Shown here in pieces: positions 9,637-21,599 of a DNA stretch of 64,000 nucleotides (the first letter of the stretch is position 1; each line of letters begins with the position of its first letter). Both the position numbers and the translations under genes were made by a program. Source of the DNA: Centroberyx gerrardi (lineage: Eukaryota > Chordata > Actinopteri > Beryciformes > Berycidae); NCBI RefSeq assembly GCF_048128805.1, contig NC_136001.1, positions 2,051,001 to 2,115,000 on the forward strand. The letters are read 5' to 3'. The notes beneath the pieces were generated by a model, which saw nothing but the letters and a program-made list of their open reading frames with translations, had not been told where the DNA came from and did no database searches.

Positions 9637-11211
9637 TAACACTTGCAAACTCAAGTAAACCTTGGTGTGACACCAAACGAACCTAGAATATTCCCAATGA
9701 TAATAATTTAAGATTTTTTTTTTCACTAGCAAACCTTGCATCTAAGTTGCATAATGCAAACCTATCTTCATACACTGTTTATATAGGACTGTGTTTGATC
9801 AGAGTACTAATATTTGTCATGACTAAATGTTGTGAGGTGACCCACCTTTGATCCAGTGTAGTTCAGTTCCATGGATTAAATCAATACATGCAGCAGAATA
9901 ATAATGTTTACAAGTAATACTATCTCTATAGGCAACAGCATGTTGGTTAATTTGGACTATGTGGTCTAGATGTGTGGCTTTAGTCAATATTGTCAGAAAT
10001 TACTCACAAGGAAGAGACATTCAAAAAATGTATCAGTATATATTCTGTAAGACTTGTATAAATAAAAACACTGTTAGTAACATAATATTGATATTTGTGA
10101 CTAGAAAAACATAATGCTGGTAAAATGTAATGACCAAGGTAAGATGGAGAAAAGTAATTTGAGGGCAATGGACTACAGAGTGATGACAAATAAGACATAT
10201 TTAAGAGATGATCCAAGACAAACTGTTATATGTAAACATTTATTTCAAAATACGTTCCATTCTACATGTTCCATTTTATATGGGTGAAACATTCTCAGGA
10301 ATATCAAGCATTACAAGACAAAAAAAACAAAAAAAACACAATCATCTTTGAACTGGAACACTAGTTTATAACAGGTGGATATTTAGACAGCCCCGGTCCA
10401 CAGAGGGCAGCTGTAATATGTCAGTACAAGGTAAGATTCAATAAAAGCAAGGGGTTAAGAAATCTAGTAAAGAAAGAAACTAGTGAAAAGGCCAGAACAC
10501 ATCATAAATAAGTTAATTTCTTTGGGAGCATTTTCCAGAGAAGTGTCAGTGGTTCTTGAAGAGCAGGAGTTTCTGTAACAGAAGAAACTGCAGTTAGTAA
10601 CTGCAACTCAGTGTCTTACAGAGAACAGTTGGCATACATCATGATGATGATTACAGCAGAGGGTGAAAAGTACTTAATTTGTGAAGCACTGGCTCCAGTA
10701 GAGTTGAAAAAGTCGCTACCAAGTCATTACTATCTGTGACCGATGTGAACCATCTCTCGTTGAAAATGCTCTAAATTAAGTTCAAAATGAATCTCCTCTC
10801 CTCCTCTGGTTAAGCGCGAGTAAACCCTTGACATGGACCTGGCTAGCGATGTGTGGCATGAACTTGACTCCCTGTGAGAAACACAAGACAACGTTCAACA
10901 CAACAAGTTGAGCAACACGAGTGGAGCATAAATCACAAATGCAAAGTTTAGTCTATGATCTAATGTTAGCGAACATTTCTATCTTTACGTTAACTAAGTT
11001 AACTTGTTTGATGTTAACCCATGGATATGTTAGCTGACTCCGTCTCGTTATGCTAACCGTTATTACCAACGTTAGCTTAGCTCAACTTTATCCAGACTGA
11101 ATCAATTCACATCGGATGTAAGATTTATACAAATAAAGCAAATGTTCTGTGATTGAATAAATGATAGAGTCATACCTGGACGATGGTTTCCCCGAAGAGC
11201 TGAGTCTGCAG

Positions 11212-11767
11212 CAGCAACAGTCAATCAGAACCTAGGACCTAGAAAGTTGCACATGAACGCGCCGTCGTCACGGTCGCTACGAGAACGCCACTAGACTCGT
11301 TCATGTGGGATAGGCGGGGCCAAGAAAAACACTACTGCGCAGGTGCTGTGGACACGGAAGTAGGAGTCGTAAAAACGTTTTCGGCGTGGTATCAGCATGG
11401 ATGTATTAAACTATGGATGAGGGATTCAAAGATGGCGGCCCATTCATTCCAATGAAAGTTGCTCACCCAGTGCATACGCCGAAAAAGTTTCTACGACTCC
11501 TACTTCCGTACAGAAAGAAAAGCACAAACTACCCTCAACCATTCTTCTTTCCTTCAGTTAAAGCAATGGTTCTCAGGGTGCACGCCGTGGCGCGCTGCGC
11601 GTGCGCGACGCATATGTTTGTTGTTTGAGTGCACACGACACAGAAGCAAAGAGTGCATGCATGCACTAAGATGTGTTCACGACAACGGAACGTTGTTTGC
11701 ACAGACAGTTCTAACGAGACGTAGTATCTGTAGTATCGATATTTTAGGATCGATCCGCCCACCCCTA
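11212..11767. repeat. Central spacer of the palindrome with a smaller foldback
   Basis: The 556-bp spacer is unique to the centre. It holds its own inverted repeat: CACGGAAGTAGGAGTCGT at about 11353 against ACGACTCCTACTTCCG at about 11494. Between these is a block related to 28830-28922. A CpG-rich stretch lies at about 11580-11612. The right edge, GATCGATCCGCCCACCCCTA (up to 11767), looks like a hAT terminus. Confidence 0.6.
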
Positions 11768-12748
11768 CTGCAGACTCGGCTCTTCGAGGAAACCATCGTC
11801 CAGGTATGACTATCATTTATTCAATCACAGAACATTTGCTTTATTTGTATAAATCTTACATCCGATGTGAAGTGATTCAGTCTGGATAAAGTTGAGCTAA
11901 GCTAACGTTGGTAATAACGGTTAGCATAACGAGACGGAGTCAGCTAACACATCCATGGGTTAACATCAAACAAGTTAACGTAGTTAAAGATAGAAATGTT
12001 CGCTAACGTTAGATCATAGACTAAACTTTGCATTTGTGATTTATGCTCCACTCGTGTTGCTCCACTTGTGTTGAACCCTACGTTTCTCACAGGGAGTCAA
12101 GTTCATGCCACACATCGCTAGCCAGGTCCATGTCAAGGATTTACTCGTGCTTAACCAGGTGAGATTTATTTTGAACTTAATTTAGAGCATTTTCGATGTG
12201 AGATGGTTCACATCGGTCACAGATAGTAATGACTTGGTAGCACCTTTTTCACCTCTACTAGAGCCAGTGCTTCACAAATTAAGTACTTTTCACCCTGTGC
12301 TGTAATCATCATCATGATGATGTTGGTGTCTCTATGCCAACTGTTTTCTGTAAGACACTGAGCCGCAGTTACTTACTGCAGTTTCTTACTGCAGTTTCTT
12401 CTGTTACAGAAACTCCTGTCCTGCTCTTCAAGAACCACCTGACACTTCTCTGGAAAATGCTCCCAAAGAAATTAGCTTATTTATGATGTGTTCTGGCCTT
12501 TTCACTAGTTTCTTTCTTTACTAGATTTCTTAACCCCTTGCTTTTATTGAATCTTACCTTGTACTGACATATTACAGCTGCCCTCTGTGGACCGGGGCTG
12601 TCTAAATATCCACCTGTTATAAACTAGTGTTCCAGTTCAAAGATGATTGTGTTTTTGTTTTGTTTTTGTCTTGTAATGCTTGGTACTCCTGAGAATGTTT
12701 CACCCATATAAAATGGAACATGTAGAATGGAACGTATTTTGAAATAAA
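11768..12748 (+). other. Exon-like blocks in the right palindrome arm
   Basis: Three blocks have exon borders in one orientation: up to 11803 (GTCCAG|GTATGAC), 12093-12158 (CTCACAG|...|GTGAGAT), and a last one from 12410 (TGTTACAG|) with AATAAA at 12743. The middle block is open for 22 codons (GVKFMPHIASQVHVK at its start). The left arm has the same blocks on the minus strand, but the donor after the middle block is replaced there (CCAGAGGAGG). These could be a spliced non-coding or decayed coding unit present once in each arm. No protein family is recognised. Confidence 0.25.
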
Positions 12749-14231
12749 TGTTTACTTTACATATAACAGTTTGTCTTGGATCATCTCTTAGTCTTATTTG
12801 TCATCACTCTGTAGTCCATTGCCCTCAAATGACTTTTCTCCATCTTACCTTGGTTATTACATTTTACCAGCATTATGTTTTCACAAATATCAATATTATG
12901 TTACTAACAGTGTTTTTATTTATACAAGTCTTACAGAATATACACTGATACATTTTTTGAATGTCTCTTCCTTGTGAGTAATTTCTGACAATATTGACTA
13001 AAGCCACACATCTAGACCACATAGTCCAAGTTAACCAACATGCTGTTGCCTCAGTGTAGAGATAGTATTACTTGTAGCCATTATTATTCTGCTGCATGTA
13101 TTGATTTAATCCATGGGACTGAACTACACTGGATCAAAGGTGGGTCACCTCACAACATTTAGTCATGACATAAATATTAGTACTCTCTGATCAAACGCAG
13201 TCCTATATAAACAGTGTATGAAGATAGGTTTGCATTATGCAACTTAGATGCAAGGTTTGCTAGTGAAAAAAAAATCTTAAATTATTATCATTGGGAATAT
13301 TCTAGGTTCGATTTGTGTCACACCAAGGTTTACTTGAGTTTGCAAGTGTTACACTATCTAGACTCTGTCATAGCAAAATTTCTATAAGCTTGATCTCCCT
13401 ATGCAGTGCCCAGAAACACACCTGGTTGGAAGAAGACTCAATTCCATTTACATAATAGACATTATCAGTAACTCAAGCAGGTTAACTCAAATTGGACATC
13501 TAAATATAAATTTACAGACAGTAAAAGAAATTAGAACAACCATCAAAGCCCAAATATATTCATAACTTTAATAGGATAAAGAAAAGTACATAGGCATAGT
13601 CTGTAAACTGAGAATTTCGAGATGTAAATAAATATACAACAGTAAGTAGGTGCATAGAACTGCATATGCTACATGTAGCTGGTTAACTACAGCAATGTTA
13701 TAACGTTAGCTAGCTTGCAAGCGACCTATTTAATCAAGAGAGAAACAAAAACAAAATAGAAACCATCCGTTATTGTTCTGAAGTCTTGCCTGTTAAACCT
13801 AAGTGTCGGCAGAAGTGTAGGTTGAGTTTAGTGTGATCTAGTTTGATCACATACAGCTAAAAGCCTCCGCTAACAATCAGCTAGCTGTATAGCTTGTCAA
13901 CAGTGGAAGTAGAAGCGGTGAATGCGCACGGAGCGTTCCCGTGGCCTAGAGGCGCGTTCACGGAGCTCCAGAAAATACAGCTTTATACGGCTCTTGGTGG
14001 CTTCCAAAGAAAAATGGACCCAATGATTTAAAAATTGCTAATTCAAAGAGTCCATTTTGACTTTGTGCGATACCCAGAAAAATGTTCCCGGAGTTTTACA
14101 GGCGTTTCTTTTCCCATGTATCTCTATGGGAAAAAGTCTTTTTGGGCCCCATGGCGTCACGTGACTTGCAATACCGAGCTTGGCCACTACGCCAAAATCG
14201 CCGCACAGCCCAGAGCTGTTCCTGGGGGCTT
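11768..14231 (-). repeat. Right arm of the 6.1-kb imperfect palindrome
   Basis: Reverse complement of 8101-11211, without the Harbinger insertion. It starts at CTGCAGACTCGG and ends at CCTGGGGGCTT. This arm preserves the empty target site at 13349-13351. Confidence 0.93.
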
Positions 14232-14979
14232 GGGTATCAGCCCCCAGCATGGCCCCCAGGCGTCAGGTCTCAGCCTTGCTGCCAATTTGACATGGTGGCC
14301 AACGGTGGTACTGCAGCCTAAAATTCACCTGCGGCCCAAAAAGCTTTTTTCCCATAGACGGCCATTGTAAAAGACAGTTGTTCTGAACAGACAAAACTGT
14401 TCAGAAGATACCTACAATACCACACAAAACGTTAAAACACTCTTTGAATTATGTATTTTTTTAACCATGAGGCCGATTTTTTTTAAAATCACTCAGAGCC
14501 ATATAAAACACTGTTTTTTGTGTGTGACGTCACCTCAGGGTACGAGCAAAGCACACGCCTCTGAGCTCTGCATCGGGAACGAGCCTCCTGCTTCCTCTGC
14601 TGCTCCGTCTGTCAGCTGTGTTCGTACAGTCCAGCTTCGCTTTTATTAAAATATGAAGTATTTTACATGAGTAGTCCACCGGTATTTAATATGTACAGAT
14701 AAGAACTGATAACCGAAAACGGAGATTTGGGATTAGGTGTGTTTTCTGTGCTTGTTCATGACATGGATCTATATAGACAGCAAGCTAATATTAGCCTTGT
14801 TTTTAGCCTACTTCACATGTATTCTACAGGTAACTTATATCTGGCGAACTCAGCTAGTCTAACATTACATGACATTCATAATTTTTGTATTTCGTTCACT
14901 TCACGTTCTTTTCATTTTTCAAATAAATGATTTAAAATAACTTACCCTGTACGCTATTTCTAATTAAATTTCATGACAG
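14232..14979 (+). repeat. Diverged relative of the palindrome end sequence
   Basis: About 14330-14640 repeats, in the orientation of the left arm, the order of motifs seen at about 8180-8450. These are GCCCAAAAAG..TTTTTTCCCATAG, AATTATGTATTTTT, AGCCATATAAAACACTG, and a GC-rich block ending before a CTTCCTCTGCTGC stretch. The identity is low but the order is kept, so it is an older copy of the same repeat family. The rest, up to 14979, shows nothing recognisable. Confidence 0.5.
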
Positions 14980-15852
14980 TGTAGCCGAGAGTTATTGCGC
15001 CTGTACTTCTGCAGATTATAAAATAAAAAGACTCTGTCATGAGTGTTACGCCCGGCCTAGGGGAAAACCGAGCATAGCATAAAAGTGACTCCCCTCTTTC
15101 CCAACTCCCAAAGATGACCAGTGCCACAGCAGGTGCAGTCCAAACAAAATTGATTTATTAAACACCTCTTCAATAAGGTAGCCAAAAGCGTCGGGGGGAG
15201 CACAGCCAAAATAACAAACAGAACGATCTCTAATAAAAAAATAACTAACTTACCTAACTTAAGTAAGCGAAAACAAAAATACAAGCAGCTTACCTGCCTC
15301 CCTAACATAAACAAGAGAAAAGAAAACAAAGAAAAAGGCTTCTCACCCCTACGGCTACCGGGACTGCTCTTTCAGAAGGTATATACAGATTTGACAACAA
15401 GGACAGTCTACAACACTAGGTCAAGACAACATTCATGTGGCAGAACACAGCACGGTCCGGTTGGGAGCCAGGAAGGAGAAGGAGTGAGCCGGCATCGGAC
15501 AGACGCCCTTTTTAAAATAGGCGCCATCAGTCTCCCGTCCAATCACCAGCCGCCACCTGCAACTCAACAAACTGGAGAACACACAAACGGGGTGAACACC
15601 ACCACCCTCAGGCAGGGAGGGATAAACAACAAAAACACACACTCAAATACAAATTATGACCCAGGGTCATAACAATGAGAACAGTATGTCAACACTTTAT
15701 TTCTTCCCCGCGAGCCAATCACAATCCACACACGCTCCACTTCCATTCTTACCCTTCAAAATAAAAGCCCCAGATCTACTGCGTAACTGCCTCCCAAAGG
15801 GAACTCCCTCAAAGCCTTTAGCTAGAAGGCAACTCAATAAAAATAGCTTACA
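14980..15852 (-). repeat. 3' LTR of the gypsy element, split by a solo LTR
   Basis: On the element's strand it starts TGTAAGCTATTTTT at 15852 and ends CTCGGCTACA at 14980. The 631-bp solo LTR at 15044-15674 and its 5-bp duplication interrupt it. The remaining 237 bp match the 5' LTR closely. Confidence 0.92.
15044..15674 (-). mobile_element. Solo LTR of another LTR element, inserted in the gypsy 3' LTR
   Basis: It is bounded by TGTTACGCCCGGCC and GGGTCATAACA, with 5-bp target duplications ATGAG at 15039-15043 and 15675-15679. The gypsy 5' LTR shows the uninterrupted site (TCATGAGAACAG near 27478). On the minus strand it carries a TATA-like CTGTATATACC near 15385 and AATAAA near 15155, a sensible order for U3-R-U5. 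No internal coding region remains, so it results from LTR-LTR recombination. Confidence 0.9.
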
Positions 15853-15867
15853 TACCTCCCCTCCTCC
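15853..15867 (-). other. Polypurine tract of the gypsy element
   Basis: Read on the minus strand, GGAGGAGGGGAGGTA lies directly before the 3' LTR start TGTAAGC. This is the expected primer position for plus-strand DNA synthesis. Confidence 0.85.
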
Positions 15868-16194
15868 AAAAAGAAACATCCTCGTTTTACAAACAGTACA
15901 GTATAAATGCAATAAACACATTTGTAAACACCAGCAGTAACATGCCATCATAACACAAAAATCTAAACAGTAAACAACCTTATGCACGTCCCCATCACAT
16001 AACTGCACGGTCCCAACAAAGTATGCCACACTAATCCCGTACACCAGATATAGCTGATACACCATAGTGTCTAGACACACCATACATATTGAAACAATGT
16101 GCTATTACAGTGAGAAAACATGCTAATCGGCATCGTCACACATTCCCCTTTCTCCACTTTACAAACATGCAACATACAACCTTGAACAAATCAG

Positions 16195-16608
16195 CTAACC
16201 ATAAGAGACAAAGTCCTCGAAACGCACAGGCAGTCTCACAGTCCTTCCAGAACGAGACACAGTCCGTTGTGGCTCACTGGTGCCCGTAACATGACCAGTC
16301 CCTGTGCCACCAGTGACCAGCGGCTCCACAGCCACCCAGTCCCCATCTGGCGACCCCTCGTCCCGCAGCGAGGGAGCATGAAGAGGGGAAGCCGGTAGGC
16401 TACTCGAAGAACCAGCAGGCATCTGCAGTGTGTAGGGTTTCAGCCTATCGTAATGGACTACCTGCTCCCGTCTGTCAGAGTCCAAAGGATAGCCAATACG
16501 ATAGATGGACTCATCTATCGTATTCACCCTGAGAGTCCAGAACCTGAGGTTCACCCTGAGAGTCCAACACAGCCAGGACCCTGTAGGGCCCCTTCCAGTG
16601 GGGAGCAA
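16195..16608 (-). pseudogene. Gypsy integrase C-terminal end, shifted frame
   Basis: The end of the pol reading frame continues here in a different frame from the block at 16511-17143. The part after about 16510 encodes a typical post-integrase tail (IGYPLDSDRREQVVHYDRLK), then a Ser/Pro-rich end. The break coincides with a short tandem duplication near 16530-16565 (two CACCCTGAGAGTCCA copies). Confidence 0.7.
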
Positions 16609-17143
16609 GTTTCATACGGTCCTCCGTAGGATTATGCAGCCATACCAGATCCCCTACTGCATATGGCTGGTGACGGACTGCACCATCATAGTACAGCTTT
16701 TGTTTCTCGTGGGCGTCGGCCCCACCCTGCCTGGCACCACCAAAAGCGGTCTCCAGCCTCTCCGCCAGAGAGGTCACGAAGTCAGCATGAGAAAAAGGTA
16801 AGTTCGAGCACACCATTTGAGATGGCACCAAAACATCCACCGGGACCCGGGCTTCCCGCCCGTGAGTTAAATAGTAAGGAGTGTAGTTGGTGCAGGCATG
16901 AACAGATGTATTATAGGCGAAAGCCACATGTTTCAGATAATCATCCCATTCACCACCGCAGGCAAGCAACGATTTGGCCAGCTGGTCAATGAGAGTCCGA
17001 TTAAAGCGTTCGACCATGCCATCTGACTTGGGGTTATACGGGGTGGTGCGTGTTTTCTTAATCCCCAAAAGTTGACAGTCTCTGAACAATCTCAGCTTCA
17101 AACTGCCGGCCCTGATCACTGTGAACCACTTCTGGAATGCCAT
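16511..17143 (-). pseudogene. Gypsy integrase, second half of the catalytic core and C-terminal domain
   Basis: This frame carries the third catalytic residue of the integrase triad, the Glu in SDGMVERFNRTL. It continues with the AFAYNTSVH block and the C-terminal WKGPYRVL motif of gypsy integrases. The first two catalytic Asp residues are in the preceding frame (17058 onward), so a frameshift at about 17060-17140 separates them. The protein would integrate the cDNA copy into chromosomal DNA. As it stands the chain is broken. Confidence 0.85.
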
Positions 17144-19490
17144 GTACTAGCACATAGTCCTCAAACAAATACTGTGCTACTGACTGGGCTGTTTGGTCAG
17201 GAAGAGCATACAGATTTACAAACTTGGTAAAGTAGTCTTCTACTACTAACACATATCTGTTTCCCTTAGAAGTTATTGGTAATTCCAGAATGTCAGTCGC
17301 CACTCTCTGGAATGGCCGAGTCGCTTGGGACCCCCCCATCGGTGCTCGATGCTTTGGCACCGGGGCCCTGCGGGTTTGACATGGGATGCACTGCTCACAC
17401 CACTGGTGAATATCCTTGAACATAAAGGGCCAGTAACAAGTTTGCCTGGCTCGTTCCCATACTCGTTCCACTGAGAAATGCGCCGATGCAGGACCTCCAT
17501 GAAGGTGCTGCAACACATCAGGGATAAGCGAGGAGGGCACGACCACTTGACACTGAGCATCCGCCTTGAGGGAAGATTTAACCGTCCGGCAGAGTAGTCC
17601 ATTTACAACAGAAAGACGGGAATATTCAGTCCATAATTTCCGAAGCCACCGGGAGCTACCTCTCATCCACCCCCGAGGCGGTCGAGAACCACTCCTCTCA
17701 ATCCAATCCAACACCCTACCAATATCTGGATCGGCCTGTTGCAGCTCTTTCAGTCCAGTCCCATCCTGTGAAAGTGAATTCATGAAAGACAAGTCACTTG
17801 ACACACTGTCCATTTCCACACGCTGCCCCCCTGTGGTAAGGTCAGAGGCCAGGGGGTTCACTGCGGGTGGCTGAGACAACAAAGTGTCTGTCTGGGGAAC
17901 ACTGAACTCCCTGTCCGAGCCTATGGCATTCACCTGGGTGGTTGCTTTCCGTGAGGTGACATTTACCATACCAGGCTCAGGATCCTGAGGTCTCCGTGAG
18001 AGGGCGTCAGCATTAGTATGCCGTTGTCCATCCTTGTGCTGTATGACCCAGTTGAAAGGGTCCAGTTCCAATATCCATCTTGCTCTCCTTCCTGTGGGAT
18101 CCTTGTCAATAGACATGCCGCGCAGGCCCAACAGAGGCTTATGATCAGTTATGATGGTGAAGGCAGCTGATCCAATGTAATGTCTGAATTGGCGTACAGC
18201 CCACAGCTCTCTGTCGAACGTGGACCAGCGCCTTTCGGTGGGAGCGAGTGACTGACTAGCATACACCACCACTCTCTCTAGTCCTTCCCTGTCCTGAGCC
18301 AACACGGCCCCAACTGCTTCCATGGAGGCATCTGTACACACTTTAAAGGGGATGTTGAAGTCAGGCATAGTAACAACCGGGGCAGACGAGAGCACCCCTT
18401 TCAGATACTCAAAGGCTGCATTACATTCAGTTGTCCACTGGAAAGGTGTGTCTTTACATGTTAGGTGGTGCAGAGGAGCTGCACTCTGGGCAAAGTTCTT
18501 AACAAAACGTCTATAGTAAGAGCATAGGCCCACAAACGCTCTCACTTCAGTTGGATTCCGTGGGGTAGGCCAGGTTCTGACTTTGTCGGTGTTACGAGGG
18601 TCCGGCTGTAAGCCGTGGCGAGAAACAACATGCCCCAGGAATACCACATGATCTCGAGCCAGATGGCACTTCTTAGGGTTTAGTCTGAGGCCTGCCGCCT
18701 GAATCCGGGAGAAGACTTCACGCAGGCTGGAGAGATGGTCCTCAAATGTGGGGCTGTATATCAGAACATCGTCGAGGTACACCATACACACCTGCCATGG
18801 AAGCCCTCTGAGTACTAGCTCCATCATGCGCTGAAATGTCGCAGGTGAGTTAGTGAGGCCCACAGGCATCGACCGCCACTGGTAGAGGCCCCTGCCCGTC
18901 ATGAAGGCCGTCTTCTCTCTGTCTTCCTCAGCAACCTCCACCTGCCAGTAGCCATTAGAGAAATCCAAGGTGCTAAACCACAGGGAGCCCGCCAACGCAT
19001 CCAAGGTATCATCCACCCTGGGAAGAGGATGAGAGTCTTTCACGGTTATACTGTTCAAGCGGCGATAGTCGATGCAGAATCTCCACTCATCATTCTTCTT
19101 CTTTACGAGGACGACAGGCGCGGCCCTGGGGCTGCAGCTCTCCTCAATTACCGCATCAGCCAACAGGGCCGCCACCTGCTTGTCTATTTCTTCTCTCTTT
19201 TCTGGTGAGGTCCGGTAGGCGCGCTGTCGCAGGGGAGGATGATCACCGGTCTTGATGTGATGTCTGATAAGTGTGCATGTGCCAGTGGCCCCTTTCGACG
19301 TGCTAAATATCTCCTTGTGTTCTGCCAGCAGTGCAGCCACTTGCGCCTTCTGCTGCTGACCAGCCGGAGACTCCTCCAGCGACACAAAAGGCACATCAGT
19401 GGATGAAACGGCATAGACTGTCCCAACTGGAACCTGTGGAAGCGACACAAGCTCGGACTCATCCACGGAGAAAAACTCCCCCAGGTGCAT
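17058..19490 (-). pseudogene. Gypsy pol: reverse transcriptase, RNase H, integrase start
   Basis: An 810-codon open frame. In order: an N-terminal linker; reverse transcriptase with FCIDYRRLN near residue 140, LDFSNGYWQ near 178 and the catalytic YLDD near 238; RNase H with CTDAS near 385 and ending near HTNADALSRR; an HHCC zinc domain of integrase (HLHGG...H...CEQCIPC) near 665-710; and the first two integrase acidic residues (ATDILEL near 735, HSDQG near 788). The frame then ends early at FGD, and integrase resumes in another frame at 17143. Protease is in a separate frame upstream, overlapping at 19459-19490. Most of pol is intact, which fits the low LTR divergence. Confidence 0.93.
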
Positions 19491-20190
19491 GCCCTCTCAG
19501 TATAATGTCCTGATCTGTAGGGTTTAACACACGGGCTGTAGTAACCCCATCCTTCACCGACGACACTGTGTGTGCCACCACACACTCACCTTTGTTCTGA
19601 AGGTTGGGCGTTAAGTAGCCCACAAAGGCAGGAAGCTGGTCAACTGGCCCTGCTGGGGACACACTTACAGGCACCAGCATCTCGCTGAGGGGGGGCAGTG
19701 TCATGGCAGTTGCGATGGAAACATTACAACACTCAGGAATCAAGTCTTTGCCACCCAAAAGTGGAATAACAGTGTCCCATAATTGCAGTACACCACGGGC
19801 ATAATCCAAGAGGGCATGGTTAGGGACAAGAAAGTCCATGCCCAGCAGTGCTGCTTGTGTAGACCCCCTAATCACGCAGAAAACATGCTGCCAGGAGTCA
19901 TTTCCCAGATGTAGAGTGGCAGTTATGGTGCCCAATGTGTCAAGCATCTGGCCATTCACCGCACGTGCAGCAATAAAGTCCGCCTTTAGGGGCCGCTCGC
20001 GTAGTGCTGGGACAGACATGCGGAAATCGGCACTGATAAATGACTCTGTCGCTCCTGAATCCACTAATATGTTAATTTCAGTCCCTTCAATGCTTCCCCT
20101 CACGTATGAGGTACGCTGCCGCTCTGTTGTGTCCTGCATCAGTGCATTACCTGTTGATGGGATAAACATTTCTCCCTCCAAAGGGCCCAT
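19459..20190 (-). pseudogene. Gypsy aspartic protease region
   Basis: A 243-codon frame with the retropepsin-type active site LVDSGATESF near residues 37-46. The second conserved block, AALLGMDFL, is near residues 112-120. It would mature the Gag and Pol proteins. It ends at 19459 in a frame different from the downstream reverse transcriptase. That may be a mutation or a normal frame-switch point; the sequence alone does not tell. Confidence 0.85.
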
Positions 20191-20310
20191 TGGCGCTGTA
20201 GCTGGTGTTCGGGCCGCAACATCAGCTACATCTCTTTTCCCGACTGGTTGACCGGGTCTTCCCTCTTGGGGGAGAGAAAACGCACCCCTCGCCGTCTCGG
20301 TGTTTCATCA

Positions 20311-21307
20311 TTAAAGGGGCCCCTTTGGAGAGCAGGCTCGGTTGTCGTAGGGCGCCCGGTAATCCTGTTTTTCCCCGGGACCTCCCTCTGCTCCCCGTTC
20401 ACGCCAGCCACGGTCAGGTGAACGCCCCCTCTGTTCACCCCATGGGCGACGTGACTGGCAGCCCTGCTCCCCACAAGCACACTGACACTGACCTCCACGC
20501 ACTGGGTGAGAGGCTTTCCATTCATCTCTCCCGCCACTGGATCTCAGTTGATTATTTTCCTTTGCCATTCGTCTCATTTCCATCCTCATTTCCCTCATGT
20601 CTTCAGTAAGTCTGTCCATAGCTCTGTACAAACCACCTCCATCAGATATGGAGTGCACCATTGCTGCTGCACCGCTTCCAGTAGGAGTTTGGCATACCTG
20701 CGTGTTGACATAGTCCATCTTTAGAGCCTCTCTGGCCATCTCACATCGTCCGGCGATAACCAGGGCCTCTTCCAAATCAGTAGCCCCCTGTTCGTGACAT
20801 TTAGCTCTCAGAGCCGGGTCGAGCCCATCCAGAAATCTGCAGAATTTCTCCTCTTTCTGAGCTATATCACCGTAGCCTGGGAATGCTTATTGAACTAGTT
20901 TGCTTATTTCTGCGGCGTACACGTCCAAACTCTCACCTGGAGCACGGAGACGGGCAGAGAGGTTCGCTCTGAAACAGTCCAGAAAATGCCTTTGTCCAAA
21001 AGCCTCCTGCAATTTCTCCTTTACTGTAGCATAGTCGGTCTGAACGGCCGCTGGCAGGCTATCCCACAAAAGAAAAGCAGCCTTGATTTGGCGTTGGCAA
21101 AATCCTAACCAGTTCATAATCGTAGTCACCTCCGGTGCCTCCCACCAGCGCTTTCACGGCCACTTCATACTGTCTGGCCCAGCTGGGAAAACTTTGTCTT
21201 TCCTCCCCAGCGAAGGGCGGTGGGAGTTCAATCCTTACGTTGCTGGCAAACGGCCTTTCCCCGCGTCGCTCCCTGTAGTCCAGCGGGTCCTCGTCGTACT
21301 TCCACAT
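20311..21307 (-). pseudogene. Gypsy gag, interrupted
   Basis: The start MWKYDEDPLDYRERRGERPF at 21307 opens the gag frame. A frameshift lies near 21060-21130, after which FLLWDSLPAAVQTDY and FRANLSARLRAPGESLDVYA match retrotransposon gag capsid patterns. A TAA at 20887 interrupts that frame, which then resumes up to 20311 with an Arg/Gly-rich end. No CCHC zinc knuckle is seen; only a Cys cluster (CQCACGEQGC) near the end. Gag would form the particle that packages the RNA. The lesions make it non-functional. Confidence 0.75.
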
Positions 21308-21599
21308 TTTGCAATTTCTTCTTTTTTTTTTTAATCTTTTTTTTATTTTTTTATTTTTATTTTATTTTTTTGTATATATTTTGCTCTTTAACTTCTCTAA
21401 CTAACGTTACTACGGTGAAGAGATAGGTGAAGTCCCCACGCACGACGCGGTACGGACTCTCCAACACGTGCTAACTAACTGTACAAAGCTAGGCTAAGTC
21501 GGTGCTAGCAGTCGCTAGCTAGTTAGCTGAAACTCCCGCAACTGCCTCGCCTGTCTTAAACAATATGTTTATCTTACGATGGGCGTCCAAGCAGGAATT

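Larger units (their letters stand above)
8101..11211 (+). repeat. Left arm of a 6.1-kb imperfect palindrome
   Basis: The arm runs from AAGCCCCCAGGAACAGCTC inward to GAGTCTGCAG and is matched in reverse complement by 14231-11768. Over the outermost ~400 bp only three substitutions were found by eye. The arm is 3111 bp, but 656 bp of this is a Harbinger insertion with its target duplication, leaving about 2455 bp against 2464 bp in the other arm. Another difference is an extra AGGAGGAGAG-like block near 10800. Confidence 0.93.
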
